Shown piece by piece: positions 29,219 to 32,187 of a stretch of 32,187 nucleotides of DNA; position 1 is the first letter of the stretch; every line of letters starts with the position of its first letter. The DNA is from Lachnospiraceae bacterium (GTDB lineage: Bacteria > Bacillota > Clostridia > Lachnospirales > Lachnospiraceae). The DNA lies in contig JAEERY010000027.1 in the NCBI GenBank assembly GCA_016286035.1, positions 1 through 32,187 of the forward strand, in the 5' to 3' direction. The notes under the pieces were generated by a model that was not told the origin of the DNA, did no database searches, and was given only the letters and a program-made list of their open reading frames with translations. A program made the position numbers and the translations under genes.

Positions 29219-29250
29219 TGCACGAAATGTCGAAATTCGTGCACGAAATG
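29219..29250. repeat. Direct repeat and dyad, possible operator
   Basis: TGCACGAAATG occurs at 29219-29229 and again at 29240-29250, a 21-bp period equal to two helical turns. Within it TGCACGAA (29219-29226) and TTCGTGCA (29236-29243) form a 25-bp dyad, with the smaller palindrome CGAAATTCG inside. It lies about 65-96 bp upstream of the -35 box of the signalling operon, a usual place for an activator site. No binding protein can be named from the sequence. Confidence 0.6.
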
Positions 29251-29403
29251 CAAGTAAATATTCTTAAGTAGACTTTTAGTATTGTTATGTAAACCGTTTT
29301 AGCGATAGAATTTCTGATTAAATATACCTGCTCCTGTTCACATTTTTCCTCTCTGGTTTCTCAAAACCACTTTGATTATCAATTCAAAATCCTGCCATTA
29401 AAA

Positions 29404-29429
29404 AGACGCCTATATAAATATAAGCGCCT
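29404..29429 (-). terminator. Terminator of the kinase-phosphatase gene
   Basis: On the minus strand an 11-bp hairpin (AGGCGCTTATA pairs with TATAGGCGTCT over TTTA, with two G-U pairs) is followed by five T ending at 29400. It lies about 60 nt after the stop codon at 29490. Its base resembles the hexaloop-element terminators (GGCGC...GCGTC), but the AAAGGC hexaloop is absent. Confidence 0.8.
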
Positions 29430-29489
29430 CCTAATATCATATTAACTATATGCACATGAATTAAAAGTAAATAAAGACAGTGATTTCTT

Positions 29490-31055
29490 CTAGAATTTTA
29501 AGATTATCGCTGTGCAGTTATCCATTGCAGGATGTCTGTGGGCACATTTATAGAATTCTTTTATTGCCTTGTCTCCATCTTTCTTCATATACTTTTTCTT
29601 TTCAGCATCGGTAGTGACACCGCTTACTCCGTCGGAACACATAAGAATTATATCTCCCTTTTTTATCGTCCCTGTCCTTATGTATGCCATCTGACTTCCG
29701 GCAGTTTCCTGCTTTCCCAGATAACATGTAAGGGTATGAAAGTCCTGTGTTGTCACATTCAGTCCTGCATTAAGTTTGTCCTTGGCAAGGATATGTTCTT
29801 CACTCATTTTTTCCAGATGATTATCGCTTAATCTGAATATCGGACTGTCTCCTATATTTGCGATACAATATGTATCGTTTCTCCACATAAATATCGATAT
29901 GGTCGATGCGGTCATCCCGATCTTCTTACCCAGTATGATGATCTTTTCATTCAGCTGATCCAAAAACTCTTCTATAAGATTTTCGTTCAATCCTTCATCG
30001 TTACGATAGTTTTCGATGAAGTGAGACACCGCCTGTATCGCTGCCTTTGAAGCCAGCTCTCCGTGGCTTGATGATGCAACACCGTCAGCTATTGCCGCTA
30101 TGTGTATCTCTCCTTCCTGACAGTCTATATACCCTTTAATCTCGCAATCCTCGCCGGCATATTGAAAGAGTGTATCTACCATAAAGTTATCCTGATTTAC
30201 ATTTCTCATGCCTATATCGGTTCTGGCATGATAATGAACAGAATAGCTCTTTTCCATTGTTGAAGCCTGAATATCTCTTCCGTAAAATGCTTTCGCAAAA
30301 GCCTGTATAGTCTTATATCTTTTATCCTTATCCAGTGACAGTCCGTTAATCAATGCATTCTGCATCTTTGAATTCAATGACAGTCTCATAAGGATAGCAG
30401 GTACAGGATCGTAAAGCTGTCTGTCTGACGGAGATGGGATACCTTCGCCTGATAACAGATAGATTATATTAACACACAGAGAATATATATCAGTCCACGG
30501 TCCCTGTTCATCTGCAACAGCGGATTCCGGAGCATCGAGACCAAGATGAGAAAAGATTATATTGTTTCTTAAATGAGCCTGGCTTATCGATGTAGCAGTC
30601 CCGAAATCGATGAGAAAGAGTCGTTTGTCTTCGTCTATCAGAAAGTTACCCGCAGAAATATCTCTGTGTATGATACCTCTTTCATGCATCTGATCTAATG
30701 TAATAAGTGCAGACGGGAGTATCTGCTTTAAAAGATTTATACCTATCTTTCCACCGTTTTCTTCTTTATACTTTGAAAGCGATATACCTTTTATCAGCCT
30801 CATTACCAGAAAATGCTTTTTATCGATCACAAAGTAATCATATCTATGGGAAATATTAGGGACATTATCAAGTGCCTTTAGTATCTTTGCTTCATGCAAT
30901 AAGCTGCTATCCGAGCATTTGATGGCAACAAACCTGTTTAAAAGGTGGTCTATTGCCTTATATGTACTTCCAAATCCGCCTTGTCCTAAAAGCTCTGTTA
31001 TCTCGTATCTGTTCTTAAGCCTTGTACCCTTTTTTATTTCCATGCTTTCCGTCAT
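29490..31055 (-). CDS. Hanks-type Ser/Thr kinase fused to a PP2C-type phosphatase
   Basis: A 521-residue soluble protein. The kinase domain (about 15-260) has the glycine loop GQGGFGS (24-30), Lys46 (VAIKC), HRDISAGN with catalytic Asp132, DFG (150-152) and APE (175-177), so it looks active. The PP2C domain (about 270-521) has the metal-binding motifs RNVNQDNF, ADGVASSSHGE (Asp324), NIGDSPIF, CSDGVSG (Asp475) and MDNCTAI (Asp512), so it too looks active. In most Firmicutes kinase (PrkC) and phosphatase (PrpC) are separate proteins and PrkC has a membrane segment and PASTA repeats; this protein has neither. GAGG lies 7 nt before the ATG. It is alone in its transcript, behind a promoter and a hexaloop leader like those of glnA, gdhA and purF. 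Substrate unknown. Confidence 0.93.
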   Translation of the reverse strand: MTESMEIKKGTRLKNRYEITELLGQGGFGSTYKAIDHLLNRFVAIKCSDSSLLHEAKILKALDNVPNISHRYDYFVIDKKHFLVMRLIKGISLSKYKEENGGKIGINLLKQILPSALITLDQMHERGIIHRDISAGNFLIDEDKRLFLIDFGTATSISQAHLRNNIIFSHLGLDAPESAVADEQGPWTDIYSLCVNIIYLLSGEGIPSPSDRQLYDPVPAILMRLSLNSKMQNALINGLSLDKDKRYKTIQAFAKAFYGRDIQASTMEKSYSVHYHARTDIGMRNVNQDNFMVDTLFQYAGEDCEIKGYIDCQEGEIHIAAIADGVASSSHGELASKAAIQAVSHFIENYRNDEGLNENLIEEFLDQLNEKIIILGKKIGMTASTISIFMWRNDTYCIANIGDSPIFRLSDNHLEKMSEEHILAKDKLNAGLNVTTQDFHTLTCYLGKQETAGSQMAYIRTGTIKKGDIILMCSDGVSGVTTDAEKKKYMKKDGDKAIKEFYKCAHRHPAMDNCTAIILKF

Positions 31056-31090
31056 ATTGAATCCTCAATGCTGTCGTAACCTTATCAAAC

Positions 31091-31136
31091 AAAAACAAAG
31101 GCACTTATATATCACTATATAAGCGCCTTTGCCAAT
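31091..31136 (-). promoter_or_regulatory. Kinase-phosphatase leader: ANTAR-like hexaloop hairpin overlapping a terminator
   Basis: On the minus strand GGC-AAAGGC-GCT (31133 to 31122) is a short 3-bp stem, extendable past one mismatch by an AT/AT pair, with the conserved hexaloop. The competing hairpin (31131 to 31096) is long: CAAAGGCGCTTATATA pairs with TATATAAGTGCCTTTG over GTGA, followed by TTTTTGTTTG. The first hairpin is the weakest of the six copies, but the loop, the overlap and the position at the 5' end of the transcript are the same. Confidence 0.72.
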
Positions 31137-31146
31137 ACTTGCTTTT

Positions 31147-31175
31147 AAAATATATTAAAACATGCTCATTGTCAA
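31147..31175 (-). promoter_or_regulatory. Promoter of the kinase-phosphatase gene
   Basis: TTGACA (31175-31170) and TATTTT (31152-31147) with a 17-bp spacer. The -35 box directly follows the T-run of the tuf terminator. Confidence 0.78.
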
Positions 31176-31179
31176 CAAA

Positions 31180-31209
31180 AAGGCTCCCAGGATTTCTCCC
31201 GGAAGCCTT
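31180..31209 (-). terminator. Intrinsic terminator of tuf
   Basis: On the minus strand a 13-bp stem (AAGGCTTCCGGGA with TCCTGGGAGCCTT, two G-U pairs) over a GAAA tetraloop, followed by a T-run (31181-31177). It lies about 35 nt after the tuf stop codon. Confidence 0.93.
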
Positions 31210-31243
31210 GATTTATTTATTTGGTTGGGCTGTTCGCTCTAAA

Positions 31244-32187
31244 TTACTCGATGATAGAAGCAACACGACCTGATCCTACTGTACGTCCACCCTCACGGAT
31301 AGCGAATGTAAGACCCTGATCCATAGCGATAGGATGGATGAGCTCGATTGTCATCTCAATGTTATCACCAGGCATGCACATCTCTGTGCCTTCAGGAAGG
31401 TTGCAGACACCAGTTACGTCTGTTGTTCTGAAGTAGAACTGAGGACGATAGTTGTTGAAGAAAGGTGTATGACGTCCACCTTCATCCTTTGTAAGAACGT
31501 AAACCTCAGCTGTGAACTTCTTGTGGCAAGTTACAGAACCGGGCTTTGTGATACACTGACCTCTCTGGATACCGTCACGGTCTACACCACGAAGAAGGAG
31601 ACCTACGTTGTCACCAGCTTCACAGTAATCCATAGTCTTACGGAACATCTCGATACCAGTACATACAGACTTAGCTGTCTCTTCCTTGATACCAACGATT
31701 TCGATTTCGTCGTTAAGGTTGAGGTGACCTCTCTCTACACGACCTGTAGCAACTGTTCCACGACCTGTGATTGTGAATACGTCCTCAACAGGCATAAGGA
31801 AAGGCTTATCTGTCTCACGAGTAGGTTCAGGGATGTAAGAATCAACTGTATCCATAAGCTCCATGATCTTGTCGCCCCACTCACACTTAGGATCCTCAAG
31901 AGCCTTAAGTGCAGAACCACGAATGATCGGGATATCATCTCCAGGGAACTCATACTCTGTAAGAAGGTCTCTGATCTCCATCTCAACGAGGTCAAGAAGT
32001 TCAGGATCATCAACCATATCGCACTTGTTCATGAATACGATGATGTAAGGAACACCTACCTGACGAGCAAGAAGAACGTGCTCTCTTGTCTGAGCCATAA
32101 CACCATCAGTAGCAGCAACAACGAGGATAGAACCATCCATCTGAGCTGCACCAGTGATCATGTTCTTTACATAGTCAGCGTGGCCAG
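31244..32187 (-). CDS. tuf: Elongation factor Tu, C-terminal part
   Basis: EF-Tu carries aminoacyl-tRNA to the ribosome as a GTP complex. The reading frame is open to the window edge ([23 protein letters not shown]...), so the first 80 or so residues, including the P-loop, lie outside. The remaining GTPase motif NKCD is present in [13 protein letters not shown], followed by domains 2 and 3 ([42 protein letters not shown]) and the normal C-terminus. The first in-window Met (32161) is internal, not the start. A strong terminator follows. Confidence 0.97.
   Translation of the reverse strand, partial: GHADYVKNMITGAAQMDGSILVVAATDGVMAQTREHVLLARQVGVPYIIVFMNKCDMVDDPELLDLVEMEIRDLLTEYEFPGDDIPIIRGSALKALEDPKCEWGDKIMELMDTVDSYIPEPTRETDKPFLMPVEDVFTITGRGTVATGRVERGHLNLNDEIEIVGIKEETAKSVCTGIEMFRKTMDYCEAGDNVGLLLRGVDRDGIQRGQCITKPGSVTCHKKFTAEVYVLTKDEGGRHTPFFNNYRPQFYFRTTDVTGVCNLPEGTEMCMPGDNIEMTIELIHPIAMDQGLTFAIREGGRTVGSGRVASIIE

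Larger units (their letters stand above)
29051..29489 (-). other. 439-bp intergenic region before the signalling operon
   Basis: No gene is seen here on either strand. It holds, from high to low coordinate, the kinase-phosphatase terminator (29404-29429), a small GGTTT-TGAG-AAACC hairpin near 29360, a repeat/dyad (29219-29250) and the promoter at 29126-29154. The leader, about 70 nt long, ends in AAGGAG and carries no AAAGGC hexaloop, unlike the nitrogen genes. The rest is A/T-rich with no clear structure. Confidence 0.7.

Noticed and set aside
29400-29429. Possible seventh hexaloop element (GGCGC...GCGTC hairpin)
   Set aside because: The AAAGGC loop and the small upstream stem are missing, and it lies just after the kinase-phosphatase stop with a T-run. 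It is best read as an ordinary terminator.

Overview
All fifteen genes in this window lie on the minus strand, so transcription runs from high to low coordinates. The gene content points to an anaerobic Firmicute of the Lachnospiraceae, close to Butyrivibrio or its relatives. The main clues are a type III glutamine synthetase, LL-diaminopimelate aminotransferase, a Bacillus-type Fe-S PurF, AGGAGG ribosome sites, consensus TTGACA/TATAAT promoters and large hybrid signalling proteins. This assignment is inferred from gene content and base use, not from a database search.

Layout from high to low coordinates. (1) 31244-32187: 3' part of tuf with a strong terminator. (2) 29490-31055: a cytosolic Ser/Thr kinase fused to a PP2C phosphatase. 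(3) 21419-29050: a three-gene signalling operon. It encodes a REC-GGDEF-degenerate GGDEF-REC-HD-GYP protein, then a membrane hybrid kinase with receiver and HPt, then a membrane hybrid kinase with a receiver and a C-terminal DegV fatty-acid-binding domain. (4) 15617-21317: purF-carA-carB. (5) 2136-15426: glnA (type III)-amt/PII fusion-asnB-pyrG-gltB-gltD, with gaps or overlaps that suggest one long transcript. (6) dapL. (7) the 5' part of gdhA.

Regions 4-7 form one metabolic unit. Ammonium is imported (Amt-PII), fixed (GlnA, GdhA) and moved to glutamate (GltBD). Glutamine nitrogen then goes to asparagine, CTP, carbamoyl phosphate and purines (AsnB, PyrG, CarAB, PurF), and glutamate nitrogen goes to diaminopimelate (DapL).

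The main discovery is a recurring leader RNA. Six transcripts or intergenic junctions (gdhA, dapL, amt, glnA, purF and the kinase-phosphatase) carry a short hairpin with the hexaloop AAAGGC (AAAGGT for glnA). The 3' arm and part of the loop are reused in an overlapping terminator-like hairpin. The loop has A at position 1 and G at position 4, which is the recognition rule of ANTAR antitermination proteins, and the flanking stems differ in sequence but keep pairing. At five sites a consensus promoter puts the hairpin at, or within about 15 nt of, the predicted 5' end, so only one hairpin fits instead of the usual two. No ANTAR protein is encoded in the window. The element also places a Ser/Thr kinase-phosphatase of unknown target in the apparent nitrogen regulon.
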